A stretch of DNA of 64,000 nt. Source: Sulfitobacter mediterraneus (GTDB taxonomy: Bacteria > Pseudomonadota > Alphaproteobacteria > Rhodobacterales > Rhodobacteraceae). The notes under the pieces are model-generated. The model was not told the DNA's origin. It saw only the letters and a program-made list of their open reading frames with translations, and searched no databases. The stretch spans positions 28,114 to 92,113 of the forward strand of contig NZ_CP069007.1 in NCBI RefSeq assembly GCF_016801775.1, in the 5' to 3' direction. A program made the translations under genes and the position numbers. Positions within the stretch are counted from its first letter, which is position 1, and every line of letters starts with the position of its first letter. Of the stretch, positions 50,125 through 59,891 are shown piece by piece.

Positions 50125-52338
50125 ATGTTGAATCTGGTTTTCCCAAACACTTCGACGACCAAAGGCACAGGATCTCCTTTGGCCAACGCCGGGGCGACAA
50201 CCCTGCCAGCAGGATTTGGCGTGATGGTCAAAACGGCGACGGGCACCGCAACTGTTGATGCTGCTTCCTTGGTCACCGGTGCAATTGCGGCGCCCTCCCA
50301 GACAGGGCAGGCGGTTGCGTCTCTGTCCATGCCTTTTCTTGGTGCGGCGGTGCAAAACGCAGAAACATTGATCCCCGAAGGCGCCCTTGTACCAGATCCA
50401 CAAGCGCCTGAGACAGGTGTTGCCGTACCTGCCCCGGTGGTGGCTGGGATCGCTCCACAGCAGGTTTTGCCGGACCTTGGAACCGAAGCAGGCCAAGTTT
50501 CGGCGCAGATCATGCCGGGTGCCGCGCACAACATTGAGACTGGAGAAACCACTAAAGCGGCTGTTCAGCCAATTGTTCTTGCGTCGGTGCCGCCAGCCGT
50601 TGCGGGTGAGATGCAGACCCAAACAACGATTGATACGGTTGTGCCGCCAAGCGCAAAGATCACTCCGCCTGCAGGCGCTGTTCCGGTTCTGACACAAAGT
50701 CCGGTTGGGCCATCACCCCTGCCGACCACCGGCAAGGCTGAAACCGCTGCTGCAACCGCGATCCAGCACGTGCCAACCGCTCCGGGCCCTGCGCAACCTT
50801 CGGTGCAGGTGACAGCAACGGTCGAAAATGCGCCGCAGTCAAGCGCCAACCTGAATTTGGCCACCACCACCACGGCGCCTGACGTTTCTGTGACGGCGGA
50901 ACCGGCGGCCCCAAAAGGTGAGACCCCCAAAATCGCGGTGCCCCCGCAAGCCGCTGTTCCGATGAAACAAGCGGTGAGCCAGGGTCAACCGGTTGTAAAT
51001 GTAACCGATGACACAGCCAGCGAAACGCAGTTGGGGCAAGCTCGGCAAATCGCTACGCAAGCCGTTGTCTCTACGGCGTCCGAGAAAACTAATTTTTCTG
51101 TTGAAAAACAGCCTACTACGGCGACGGCACAACTGCAGATCAAACCAGTTGGGGCATCTGTTCCAACCCAGATAACTCCGTTGGAGAATGCATCCAAACA
51201 GGTGCCGACAACGGTGCCTCTGCCGGTGCAGGCCACGGGCGTAGCCAAGGCTGCGCAAGTGGTGAAAGCCGCATCTGCAGCGCCGGCGAATTCTGCGGCT
51301 AATGCGCCGGTTGTCTCCAATACCGTGCAACCAAACGCGCCCGCCGCTGGCAATCCGGTCCTGTCCGAACAAGGGCCATCGGTTGAAACCGAGGCCAAAC
51401 AGCCTGCGCCGGTAAACGCGCCTGCGATCGCCGCAAAACCTGAAGGGTTGGGCGTACCAGCCACCCCCGCGCCGAAATCGGTTGCGGTTGCAGTCCCTGC
51501 CGGCGTCGTCGCGCCAACCACCAATGAGCAAGCCCAATCCGTGACGCCAACCGCAGTGGCGGAGAAAGCGATCGGCACGCCAACTGCGCCTGCCCAAATC
51601 TCTACGATCCAAGCGGTCACGGCACAGCGAAACTTGGTCAGGCCAGCCCAGGCAACGAACCAGACCAGCAAACCCGCGGTAGCGAAGCCGGAAACCGTTC
51701 AGCCGCAGGCACCGACCCGCGCGGAAACCCAGCAATCCGTTTTTGAAGCGCCGACAGGGCAGCAACCTGTGGTGCAGGCAAAAACCGAAACCGCCCTAAC
51801 CCCGGTCGCGGGGCCAATTGGCGCGGTGTTTGAACCCATCGATCCGACCCTCGCGCCGCGCTCCGATGGCGCGCCTGTGCAAGGATTTGATCCTGCAAGC
51901 GCGGCCAAAATTGCAGCCCCGCAGGAGGCTGCGCCAAAGGCGCCACCAAAACCGTTTGCAGAGGCGCTGATCTCGCAGGTGAAATCCGTGGAGGTCAGTG
52001 AAGGGCGCACTTCGGTCAGCCTGCACCCGCGCGGGCTTGGCAATATCGAGATCGAGGTTGTGACGGAGAAAGATGCCGCATCCAAAGTTGTGGTGCGCGT
52101 TGAAAACCCCGCAGTGTTGCAAAGCCTGAGAGATGAACGCGATCTGTTGGCGCAAGCCATCGGGCTGTCTGATGGCAGCGTTCTGGAATTCCACGACCAC
52201 CAGCCCAATGATCCATCGGGGGGGCAAGGTGGCCACTCCCGGTCTTCGGGTCAATCAGGCGAGACCAGTTTGACGGCTGACACCGCGCCCCAGCACACCG
52301 ATGTGGTGGGCGACGGGCAGCTGGATATTTTGACATGA
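50125..52338 (+). CDS. fliK: Flagellar hook-length control protein FliK
   Basis: A 737-residue protein, long for FliK. The first ~590 residues are low-complexity, rich in Ala, Pro, Thr, Val and Gln, as expected for the extended ruler. The C-terminal hook-length domain follows (KSVEVSEGRTSVSLHPRGLG then IEIEVVTEKD, and ENPAVLQSLRDERDLLAQAI). It is secreted during hook assembly and switches the export apparatus to filament proteins. It lies one base from the sigma-factor stop and is followed by flgD. Confidence 0.85.
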   Translation: MLNLVFPNTSTTKGTGSPLANAGATTLPAGFGVMVKTATGTATVDAASLVTGAIAAPSQTGQAVASLSMPFLGAAVQNAETLIPEGALVPDPQAPETGVAVPAPVVAGIAPQQVLPDLGTEAGQVSAQIMPGAAHNIETGETTKAAVQPIVLASVPPAVAGEMQTQTTIDTVVPPSAKITPPAGAVPVLTQSPVGPSPLPTTGKAETAAATAIQHVPTAPGPAQPSVQVTATVENAPQSSANLNLATTTTAPDVSVTAEPAAPKGETPKIAVPPQAAVPMKQAVSQGQPVVNVTDDTASETQLGQARQIATQAVVSTASEKTNFSVEKQPTTATAQLQIKPVGASVPTQITPLENASKQVPTTVPLPVQATGVAKAAQVVKAASAAPANSAANAPVVSNTVQPNAPAAGNPVLSEQGPSVETEAKQPAPVNAPAIAAKPEGLGVPATPAPKSVAVAVPAGVVAPTTNEQAQSVTPTAVAEKAIGTPTAPAQISTIQAVTAQRNLVRPAQATNQTSKPAVAKPETVQPQAPTRAETQQSVFEAPTGQQPVVQAKTETALTPVAGPIGAVFEPIDPTLAPRSDGAPVQGFDPASAAKIAAPQEAAPKAPPKPFAEALISQVKSVEVSEGRTSVSLHPRGLGNIEIEVVTEKDAASKVVVRVENPAVLQSLRDERDLLAQAIGLSDGSVLEFHDHQPNDPSGGQGGHSRSSGQSGETSLTADTAPQHTDVVGDGQLDILT

Positions 52339-52351
52339 AAAGGAACGTAAC

Positions 52352-53023
52352 ATGCTGACCAGCCCGGACCTTTTGACCAGTCTTGCGAATGGCAATCAAA
52401 CCGACAGCGCAAATTCCCTGTCGCAGCTCGGCGATGATTACACTCAGTTTCTTTCGCTTTTGACAGCGCAGGTCCAGTTTCAGGATCCGCTTGAACCGGT
52501 GGACAGCACGCAGTTTATCGCCCAACTGGCCCAGCTCAGTCAGGTTGAACAGGCGGTGCAGCAAAACTCCCAATTGGAAACGCTGACCAACCAGATCTCT
52601 GGCTTGCTCAATCTTGGTGGTACGGATCTGCTTGGCCGGTCGGTGACTGTACAGTCCAATCTGGCGATTTTGGAGAACGGCACGACCGACACTTCCTTTG
52701 AATTGGGCGTCGGGGCAACCGATATCACCGCCCGGATCATTGATCCGCAGGGGCGTTTGGTCCGCACCTTGTCTGGTTATTCTGGTCAGTCGGGCGTTGA
52801 AATTCCTTTGGGCTGGGACGGCAAAGATGATCAAGGGGAGCCAATGCTTTCCGGACGCTATGTTGTTCAGATCACAGCCAAGGATGCCAACGGCGCCGAT
52901 GTTGCAGTTGAACTCACCCGCGATGCCGTGGTCGAAGAAGTGCGCTTTCACGAGGGCGAGATTATCTTTGGTTTGGACGGCGGTGAGGAAGCCTCGTCCG
53001 TGACAGTCAAATCCGCCAGCTAG
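52352..53023 (+). CDS. flgD: Flagellar hook capping protein FlgD
   Basis: A 223-residue protein: LGDDYTQFLSLLTAQVQFQD near the N-terminus is the FlgD signature, followed by LAQLSQVEQAVQQN and a FlgD Ig-like fold (VPLGWDGKD-type IPLGWDGKDDQGEPMLSG). It caps the growing hook. It is the last gene of the sigma/fliK/flgD unit and converges on fliL. Confidence 0.93.
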   Translation: MLTSPDLLTSLANGNQTDSANSLSQLGDDYTQFLSLLTAQVQFQDPLEPVDSTQFIAQLAQLSQVEQAVQQNSQLETLTNQISGLLNLGGTDLLGRSVTVQSNLAILENGTTDTSFELGVGATDITARIIDPQGRLVRTLSGYSGQSGVEIPLGWDGKDDQGEPMLSGRYVVQITAKDANGADVAVELTRDAVVEEVRFHEGEIIFGLDGGEEASSVTVKSAS

Positions 53024-53039
53024 GATCTTGACCCTATGG

Positions 53040-53504
53040 TCACTCGCGGGCGGTCGTATTGGCGACAAAACTGTTGATCCGCGCCGTACGGATCACCGGG
53101 AAATCCACATATAATTTTCGGACAATCTGGCCGGCCAGGGCGGTTCGGCCCTCTTCGTTCATTGCCGTTTCGGCCAGCGACAGTTCTGTTTCGGCAAGTT
53201 CAGCTATTGCCGTCACCGTGGCATCGCGCAATCGTGCCTGCCCCACAGCGCCATTGATCTTCTGAAACTCGGCAGATCCAAGGATAAACACGTCCACATC
53301 AAAGAGTAGATGCAAGATTTGATTGTCGCGAATGATCTGCATCGTGAATTTGCCCAAGGGCAGTTCAAACAACAACTCCGGCTTTTTCGCCAATGCGGCA
53401 TGTTCCCCCTCGGGCGCGGCGGTGGGGCGGAAGAACTGTTCGCCAAAATATCCCGCAACCCCGGCCCCTGCTACAGCAACGCCCAAGATCAGAAACTTGA
53501 TCAT
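53040..53504 (-). CDS. fliL: FliL-like flagellar basal-body protein
   Basis: A 154-residue protein with a single N-terminal membrane segment (IKFLILGVAVAGAGVAGYFG), then a periplasmic domain with FELPLGKFTMQIIRD and a helical run, as in divergent FliL proteins of this bacterial group. It would sit next to the stator. It is the last gene of the minus-strand flgF-G-A-H unit, 12 bp after flgH. Confidence 0.7.
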   Translation of the reverse strand: MIKFLILGVAVAGAGVAGYFGEQFFRPTAAPEGEHAALAKKPELLFELPLGKFTMQIIRDNQILHLLFDVDVFILGSAEFQKINGAVGQARLRDATVTAIAELAETELSLAETAMNEEGRTALAGQIVRKLYVDFPVIRTARINSFVANTTARE

Positions 53505-53516
53505 GAGACCCTCCGA

Positions 53517-54263
53517 TCAATAGGGAAGGATAACTTCTAGAACATCGTGGCCATAACGGGCGTTTTGTACCGCCGAGATCTGTCCGCGACCTCCATATGA
53601 AATGCGTGCCTCGGCAATCTTGTCATAGTCGATCGTGTTGCTCACGTTGATATCGGCCTGCCGGATGATGCCAGCAATGCGCAGTTCGCGCAGTTCGGAG
53701 TTGACCTTGACCTCTTGCCGTCCTGCGATCACGAAATTCCCGTTTGGCAGGATTTGAATAATCAACGCGGCGACCCGCAGCCGAATGTTTTCATTCCGGC
53801 GGATGGACCCCTGCCCGCTTGATTCCGAGCTGCTTTCCAACTCGACAACCTTGCCGCTTTGGGTTGCGGTATCAAAATCAAGGATATCCGGATCAAGTTT
53901 TTCTTGCTTGGCTTCGCGGCTGCGACCCGTTGCGTTTTGCAGCTGGGCGCGATCATTGATGTCGATCAGCACCGTGACCAGATCGCCCACTTCCTTGGCG
54001 CGGCGGTCGCGGAAAAAGCTGGTGGAATCGCTGGCCCAAAGGCTGGTCGCCTCGGCACGTTGTGGCGCTGGCCGTGGCGTTAAGGGCGGCATTGGCACGC
54101 TGATCCGGTTGACCTCGGCCATGTTGTCGGGATCAAGCACCAGATTTCCGACCGTCGGATCACGGTTCTCGGAAATTTCCGAACAGGCCACCAGCGCCGC
54201 AGCAGCAAGGCCAATCACCAGTACGTTGCGCAGGCGGGTCAGTGGAGAGTAAGTGATATTCAT
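53517..54263 (-). CDS. flgH: Flagellar L-ring protein FlgH
   Basis: A 248-residue lipoprotein with the lipobox LVACS at the end of its signal peptide. Typical FlgH blocks follow: SLWASDSTSFFRDRRAKEVGDL, VTVLIDINDRAQLQN, GNFVIAGRQEVKVNSELREL, GIIRQADINVSNTI, and the end DVLEVILPY. It forms the outer-membrane L-ring. It overlaps flgA by 4 nt. Confidence 0.95.
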   Translation of the reverse strand: MNITYSPLTRLRNVLVIGLAAAALVACSEISENRDPTVGNLVLDPDNMAEVNRISVPMPPLTPRPAPQRAEATSLWASDSTSFFRDRRAKEVGDLVTVLIDINDRAQLQNATGRSREAKQEKLDPDILDFDTATQSGKVVELESSSESSGQGSIRRNENIRLRVAALIIQILPNGNFVIAGRQEVKVNSELRELRIAGIIRQADINVSNTIDYDKIAEARISYGGRGQISAVQNARYGHDVLEVILPY

Positions 54264-54949
54264 TTTTCGACCTTTACGATCCCGTCGCCCGCCGCGATGG
54301 CGGAAATGGCTTTGTTGCTGGAAAGATTGACGACCCGCAGCTCTTGCCCGGCATGGGCATCAGACATGGCCCGCCCCCGTGCGGACAATTGCAAACCGCC
54401 GTAGTTGAGCAGGATTTTCACCTTTTCACCGCGGGTGATGATGATCGGCGGAATGACCGATTGGCGCGGCACGGGACGCCCTGCCACCAGCATCCGGCGC
54501 ACCTGTTTGCCGACCAGATCGTCAGCGTCAAACAGGGCAAAGCTGCCCAACCGTTGCAACGGCAGTTCGATGTAGGTCAGGTCTTCTGGCCCGACAATTT
54601 CATCTGGCATGATCCGCCGGGATGGCACAGGCACTTCGACGGTCATGACCGCAACGCCCCAAACCCGCTGTGTCTCGCCATGTTCGGTGACAACATTTGC
54701 AATGAATTGGCCGGTTTGCTGATCCATCCAGAATTCCTGAATGAATTCGCCTTCGAGGATCGCACCCTTGGCCAGTCGCACATCAATGCGCCCATTGGCC
54801 GGAATAGCGCGGCCCATTTCGGCGGCGGCGCGTTCCTCGACCAGGGCTGTCACGGGAAGAGTCAATGCCTGAACCTGCGCCGTCCACAACAAGGTACAGA
54901 CCAAGAAGACCTGTATCGTCAGTGATTTCAACATGGAAAGGCGGGGCAT
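54260..54949 (-). CDS. flgA: Flagellar P-ring assembly chaperone FlgA
   Basis: A 229-residue periplasmic protein with an N-terminal signal (LTIQVFLVCTLLWTAQVQA). The C-terminal SAF/beta-clip domain includes VPVPSRRIMPDEIVGPEDL, VGKQVRRMLVAGRPVPRQSV and GEKVKILLNYGGLQLSARG. It assists P-ring assembly of FlgI. The start at 54949 has AGGA upstream, 13 bp after the flgG stop. Confidence 0.93.
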   Translation of the reverse strand: MPRLSMLKSLTIQVFLVCTLLWTAQVQALTLPVTALVEERAAAEMGRAIPANGRIDVRLAKGAILEGEFIQEFWMDQQTGQFIANVVTEHGETQRVWGVAVMTVEVPVPSRRIMPDEIVGPEDLTYIELPLQRLGSFALFDADDLVGKQVRRMLVAGRPVPRQSVIPPIIITRGEKVKILLNYGGLQLSARGRAMSDAHAGQELRVVNLSSNKAISAIAAGDGIVKVEK

Positions 54950-54962
54950 CTATCTGGTCCTG

Positions 54963-55748
54963 TTATTTGATCTGGTTGGTGGTCTGCATGATCTGATCGG
55001 CGGTTTCGATGGCTTTGGAGTTCATCTCATAGGCCCGCTGGGCCGAGATCAGATCGGTGATCTGCTGCACGATGTTGACGTTGGAGTTTTCCAGATAGCC
55101 CTGCCGGGTGATGCCGATACCGGGCGATCCGGGGGTGGCCTCAACGGCCTCTCCCGATGCCGTTGTCGCCTCAAGAAGGTTGTCGCCGACCGGCTTGAGA
55201 CCTGCGTCGTTGAGGAAAGTGGAGAATGTGATCTGGCCCAGTTCGACGGGCACCGGATCATTCTCGACAAAGGCCATTACGACCCCCTCCTGATTGATCT
55301 CGATGCTTTTGGTGAGTTCCGGCACGACGATGGCAGGCTCGATCTCATAGCCGTTCAATGTCACCAATTGACCCTCGGCGCTTAACTGGAAATTCCCGTC
55401 CCGTGTGTAGGCCAGCGTTCCGTCCGGGCGGTTCACCACAAAATATCCGCGCCCTTCGATGGCGATATCAAGCTGGTTCTCGGTCTGGATCAAGCCCCCT
55501 TGGGTGTTGTGGCGGATCACGCCTGCGGCCTGCACACCAAGGCCCACATCCGTACCGACAGGCCGGGCGGTGCCTTCTTCGGAGGTCAGCGCGCCGGCGT
55601 TGTGCATGGATTGATAGATCAGATCCTGAAAGGCCGCCCGCCCGCTTTTGAAACCGGTGGTGTTGGCGTTGGCGATGTTGTTCGCAATCACGTCCACGTT
55701 GGTCTGCTGGGCCAACATGCCGGTTGCGGCGATGCCAAGTGCTTTCAT
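54963..55748 (-). CDS. flgG: Flagellar distal rod protein FlgG
   Basis: A 261-residue rod protein of standard length: ALGIAATGMLAQQTNVDVIA with NNIANANTTGFKSGRAAF at the N-terminus and NVNIVQQITDLISAQRAYE with NSKAIETADQIMQTTNQ at the C-terminus, the two helices that pack in the axial structure. It is followed by flgA in the same unit. Confidence 0.96.
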   Translation of the reverse strand: MKALGIAATGMLAQQTNVDVIANNIANANTTGFKSGRAAFQDLIYQSMHNAGALTSEEGTARPVGTDVGLGVQAAGVIRHNTQGGLIQTENQLDIAIEGRGYFVVNRPDGTLAYTRDGNFQLSAEGQLVTLNGYEIEPAIVVPELTKSIEINQEGVVMAFVENDPVPVELGQITFSTFLNDAGLKPVGDNLLEATTASGEAVEATPGSPGIGITRQGYLENSNVNIVQQITDLISAQRAYEMNSKAIETADQIMQTTNQIK

Positions 55749-55768
55749 TGTCTGCTCCTTTGCGCCGG

Positions 55769-56503
55769 TTAACCCGTGCGTCCTAATCTCTGAATGGAGG
55801 TCTTGGTCAGATTGTCGTCTTCGTTCATCAATTTGACCGAGTTCTCATAGGCCCGTTGAATGTCGATCAGCCGGGTCATTTCCAGAACCGCCTCGACATT
55901 GCTGCCTTCGACAAATCCCTGTTTGATCTGCGGATTTGTAGCTTGTTGTGGGGCGGCGGCATTCTCAGGGAGTTGATACATGCCTCCGCCCAAGGGCAAC
56001 ATACGTGCGCCCTGCTCGATTGTAAGAACACCGATTGTTCCGAGGATTGCGCCCTCGGGATCGGTGATGGTGCCGCCGTTTGTGATGGTGACGTTTTGCC
56101 CGACGTCATCGGGCAGGACCACGGGACCACCACCCGCATCCAAAAGCGGCCTGCCGGAAGATGTCTTGAGCTGCCCGTCCACATCCACGACCAGCCGGCC
56201 ATGGCGGCTGTATCCGGTTTCGCCATTCTCCATCTGGAACGAAAGCCAACCTTCGCCAGACAATGCGATATCCAGAGGGTTGCCTGTCGGGACCAGTGAT
56301 CCGTCTTTCAGGTCCAGATAGGTGCCCCGATCCAGGACAAAGCTGACCTCTTCGCCGCTGACCTCATGCCCGACGGATTCATACAGCGGCACAATGGTTT
56401 TGTATCCGGCTGTGTTTGCGTTGGCGAGATTGTGGGCGGTGACGTTCAAGCTTCGCTCTAGCGCAGTGGCCTGCGACAGCGAAACGTTGCTGATGTTACT
56501 CAT
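55769..56503 (-). CDS. flgF: Flagellar proximal rod protein FlgF
   Basis: A 244-residue rod protein: SLSQATALERSLNVTAHNLA with NANTAGYKTIVPLYE at the N-terminus and VEAVLEMTRLIDIQRAYENS at the C-terminus. It is the first gene of the minus-strand unit flgF-G-A-H-fliL. It is divergent from the 600-residue unknown gene; the 127-bp gap holds only an imperfect CtrA-like element (TTAA-N7-ATAA at 56607). Confidence 0.93.
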   Translation of the reverse strand: MSNISNVSLSQATALERSLNVTAHNLANANTAGYKTIVPLYESVGHEVSGEEVSFVLDRGTYLDLKDGSLVPTGNPLDIALSGEGWLSFQMENGETGYSRHGRLVVDVDGQLKTSSGRPLLDAGGGPVVLPDDVGQNVTITNGGTITDPEGAILGTIGVLTIEQGARMLPLGGGMYQLPENAAAPQQATNPQIKQGFVEGSNVEAVLEMTRLIDIQRAYENSVKLMNEDDNLTKTSIQRLGRTG

Positions 56504-56630
56504 TTGGGCCTCCTACGGCGGAGCGAACGCCGAGGTTATCATTGGCATGGCAGTCTGTTGCAAAAACAAAATTTCACATCTACAAGAATAAGACAAGTTC
56601 TATTCTTTAACTCAAGAATAATTGCCCGCA

Positions 56631-58433
56631 ATGCCACGGACCAAGAACATCTTTGTCGTAACAGTTCTTGTCGCCTTTGGCGTCCAAAGCTTTGCAGCCT
56701 CTGTTGACATGGCGACGCCCGAACCGGCGCCACCTGCAATCCGGCATAAAGGCTGGCAGGTGGAAATGGATCTGTCCTATTGGCAGACCGCGAACTTGCA
56801 CGATGATCTCAAAGCGACGGTTGAGGCGCTGAGCGCCGCCCATGGCGCAGAAAAGCAGGACGTCCTGTTGAACGCTGCCGAGCTCTACTTGAGCCATATG
56901 TTGATCTACGAGGCCAGATCCACCTTGGAAGGGGTCACGCCGCAAACGGATCCGCAAAAGCAGCGCTATGCCGCCCTGAGCCATGCAGCACAACTGCTTG
57001 AAGGCAGACAGGTGGACGGGTTTGATGCCTCACCCTTGATGGCGAAAAGCCGCCCGGATAGCCCGTTCTGGGCCACCCTTCAGGCGATTGCCTCGGCTGA
57101 TGTGAAATTGCTGGGCGCCAATATCAAACCCAGTTTTTCGGGCCTGACCTACCAATCCCGTGCTGTGTTGCGGGCAATGTTGCCGGTGTTCACCGAGGCG
57201 GCGATCGAAACCCGCAATATGGACCATGCCAGGGCGGCGCTTGAATTGCTGACCGAACTGCCCGATCTGAACAACGCGCCGGTGGGGCATTTCCTGCGCG
57301 GCCGTGCGGCAGAGGTTGTGGGCAACGAACCCGGTGCGCTGGATGCCTATTTCGAAGCGGTAAAGGGATGGGACCAATATGCCGCCCGTGCGCGGCTGGC
57401 GGTTGCGGATATGTCTTTGAACAATGGCAGTCCGGGTGCCCTGCTTGCAGCCAAAAGCACCTTGACCGAAGGCGCGGAATCCTGGCGCGGCAACCGCTAT
57501 GAGTTGGAGTTGCTCAAACGTCTGGCGCGGATTCATGATGGGCTTGGCGATGATGTGCAAGGATTGTTAACCCGCGGCAAACTGATCATGCGTTTTCCGC
57601 ATGTTCAGGAGGCTGAAGTGGCAAGGCAGGAAGCAGCAGATCTGTTGCAGGCGTTCTATCAAAAAGGCGCTGAGGGAGCCTTGCCGCTTGGCCCTTGGAT
57701 TGATGTCCATCTCCAGTTTCTGCCGTTCTTTCGCACCCTCGACTCCTTTCCCGGACATACCGAAGATCTTGGCGATTTCCTTATGACCTTGGGCGCGACC
57801 GATCTTGCCGCACGGGAATACCGGCGGGCCATGGACCTGTTGAAGGATACCAATGTGTCTCTCAGCGAGGCGCGAAAAGCCCGTGATCTGTTCCGGTTGC
57901 AGATGAAGCTGGCCAAATCGCAATTGCATGCAGGATTGACCGCCGAAGCGCGGGTTACACTGGATTTGATCGGACCGCCAGTCGGGTCCAAAGAGACACA
58001 GGATCTTGCCAGCCTGCGTGCGAAAATGCTGGCCGAAATTGGCGACAAACCTGCGTTTTTGGAGGCTTCCGTTCCGACACCTTCCGCCGAATACTTGCGA
58101 AACCTTGGTCTGGTTCTGTCTGAGGAGGGAAAATGGGCCTCCTCCACCGATGTTTTTCAGCAACTATGGGAGAGGTTCCCCAAGGAATTCTCGGTGAATG
58201 ACGCCACGCATCTTTTGATCGCGGCCAACCGCACTGATCAATCTATTGCCATTGACAGGGTTTTGCGTGCATTTCCCAGCCTGACAGAATCCAAGCCATT
58301 GATAAAATTGGCAAAAAGTATTGATGCAGAGGCACCGCAGCTGATGCCGTTGCGTGCGGACACCGCGCAGCAGAGATTGGATACTTTGAAAAATGCATTT
58401 GAGAGCATCAAGAATTCCGGCATTTCACCTTGA
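56631..58433 (+). CDS. Secreted helical-repeat protein of the flagellar cluster, unknown
   Basis: A 600-residue protein with a signal peptide (MPRTKNIFVVTVLVAFGVQSFA, written here only in part as TKNIFVVTVLVAFG) and a long run of alpha-helical, TPR-like repeats (e.g. ARAALELLTELPDLNN; GALDAYFEAVKGWDQYA; RRAMDLLKDTN). It is placed between flgF and flgE and is oriented with flgE. Its start is ATG 56631; the TTG 9 nt earlier is less likely. A periplasmic assembly or stator-related role, like the MotC-type proteins of Rhizobiales, is possible but there is no sequence motif to prove it. Confidence 0.7.
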   Translation: MPRTKNIFVVTVLVAFGVQSFAASVDMATPEPAPPAIRHKGWQVEMDLSYWQTANLHDDLKATVEALSAAHGAEKQDVLLNAAELYLSHMLIYEARSTLEGVTPQTDPQKQRYAALSHAAQLLEGRQVDGFDASPLMAKSRPDSPFWATLQAIASADVKLLGANIKPSFSGLTYQSRAVLRAMLPVFTEAAIETRNMDHARAALELLTELPDLNNAPVGHFLRGRAAEVVGNEPGALDAYFEAVKGWDQYAARARLAVADMSLNNGSPGALLAAKSTLTEGAESWRGNRYELELLKRLARIHDGLGDDVQGLLTRGKLIMRFPHVQEAEVARQEAADLLQAFYQKGAEGALPLGPWIDVHLQFLPFFRTLDSFPGHTEDLGDFLMTLGATDLAAREYRRAMDLLKDTNVSLSEARKARDLFRLQMKLAKSQLHAGLTAEARVTLDLIGPPVGSKETQDLASLRAKMLAEIGDKPAFLEASVPTPSAEYLRNLGLVLSEEGKWASSTDVFQQLWERFPKEFSVNDATHLLIAANRTDQSIAIDRVLRAFPSLTESKPLIKLAKSIDAEAPQLMPLRADTAQQRLDTLKNAFESIKNSGISP

Positions 58434-58564
58434 AAACTGGCTCAGCTTCATGACGCAACAAGTTTAAAAGCAAAAAGAAATTTCAATTCTTTAACTTTCC
58501 TTAAAACTTGACCGTGTAAGTCTTAACGTGAGGCAAGAACATAAAAAGATAAAAAGGTGATCCC

Positions 58565-59866
58565 ATGAGTATTTCTAGCGCGCTCCAGACGGGCGTAAGC
58601 GGTCTGAAGGCAAACTCGACCGCCGTTGGCAGCATCTCAGAAAACATCGCGAACTCGAACACCGTCGGCTATCGTCGCGGTTTTGTTCATATGGTGACGA
58701 CCACCGCATCCGGCGGCAGCGGTACTGGGGTTTTGTCGGTTGGTGCACAGCAGGAGATTGATATTTCACGCTCTGGCGGTCTGATCTCGACGACATCGTC
58801 AACAGATATGGCCATTGGCGGCGCAGGCTTTTTTGCGGTCTCGCAGAACCCGAACGAGACAGTTCTGACCAATTACATGCTGACCCGCGCAGGATCGTTC
58901 CTGCCGGACGAAAACGGCGATCTGAAGAACGCGGCAGGCTACTATCTTGCTGGTTTCCCCTATGATCTTGACGGCACCGTTGGCGCAGTCGACCGCAGTT
59001 CTTTTGTGCAGATGGAAACAGTGAATGTCGGCAACATCAGCATTTCCGCCGGTGTGACCTCAACCATTTCGACGGCAGGCAACTTGCCGTCACAAGACAC
59101 CGGTCTTGCAACGCCTGGCGCGCCCTTTACCACCTCCTCAGAACTTTTCACCAGCTTGGGCGAAAGCCAGCGGATCAGCTTTTCCTGGCAGCCAACAGCA
59201 ACCTCAAATATCTGGGACTTGTCCGTCAACGATCAGAACGGCGATCCGCTTGGCTCCGTCACAATTGAGTTTAACGATTCCGGCCCGCAAGCGGGCGCCC
59301 CGCTCAGCTATTCCGGGGCTGCCTCTGCGGCGGTTGCGCCGGCCGCGTTCACATTTGATGTGGCGACCGGCACGGCAACTATCACCCTGAACAACGGCAC
59401 CACGCCGCAGGTGATCGAAGTATCCTTGGGCGAGCCGGGTTCATTTGACGGTATCACCCAGTTTGCCGGTGATTTCAGCCTGTCCTTTGACCGCGACGGG
59501 TCAAGCGTGGGTGAACTGCTCCGGACAGAGGTTAACGACGAAGGTACACTCTTCGGGATTTTCGACAACGGCATGCGCCGCGCCCTTTATCAAATCCCAG
59601 TGGTTGCCGTCGACAATCCCAATGGTCTCACCGAAGTGAAGGGCAACGCTTACAAACTGTCGGGCGAAACCGGATCTTTCTCGGCATTGGTTGCCAACAC
59701 TTCAATCGTTGGTGGCATCAACTCCAGCGCACTTGAGGCGTCAAACGTTGATATTGCAGAAGAAATGACCGATCTGATCAAAGCGCAGCGGGCCTTCTCC
59801 ACCAACGCCAAGGTGATCACGACCGTTGACGAACTGATGGACGAAACCACAAGGCTGAAACGATAA
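58565..59866 (+). CDS. flgE: Flagellar hook protein FlgE
   Basis: A 433-residue hook protein: ALQTGVSGLKANSTAVGSIS with ENIANSNTVGYRRG at the N-terminus and EASNVDIAEEMTDLIKAQRA at the C-terminus. The central region (GGAGFFAVSQN) carries the usual D1 core. The upstream 131 bp contain TTAA-N6-TTAA (58491-58504), a near miss to the CtrA box, and a GTGATCCC run before the ATG. It is likely co-transcribed with flgK and flgL. Confidence 0.94.
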   Translation: MSISSALQTGVSGLKANSTAVGSISENIANSNTVGYRRGFVHMVTTTASGGSGTGVLSVGAQQEIDISRSGGLISTTSSTDMAIGGAGFFAVSQNPNETVLTNYMLTRAGSFLPDENGDLKNAAGYYLAGFPYDLDGTVGAVDRSSFVQMETVNVGNISISAGVTSTISTAGNLPSQDTGLATPGAPFTTSSELFTSLGESQRISFSWQPTATSNIWDLSVNDQNGDPLGSVTIEFNDSGPQAGAPLSYSGAASAAVAPAAFTFDVATGTATITLNNGTTPQVIEVSLGEPGSFDGITQFAGDFSLSFDRDGSSVGELLRTEVNDEGTLFGIFDNGMRRALYQIPVVAVDNPNGLTEVKGNAYKLSGETGSFSALVANTSIVGGINSSALEASNVDIAEEMTDLIKAQRAFSTNAKVITTVDELMDETTRLKR

Positions 59867-59891
59867 TCCAGCCCTGACGCCGGAGTAAGAT

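Noticed and set aside
50125..51950. Long Ala/Pro/Thr/Val-rich stretch taken as a tandem repeat or adhesin
   Set aside because: No fixed repeat unit was found; the composition fits the ruler region of FliK, whose C-terminal domain is present.
58491..58504. TTAACTTTCCTTAA upstream of flgE as a CtrA box
   Set aside because: The spacer is 6 instead of 7, so it does not fit the consensus; it is mentioned only as a near miss.
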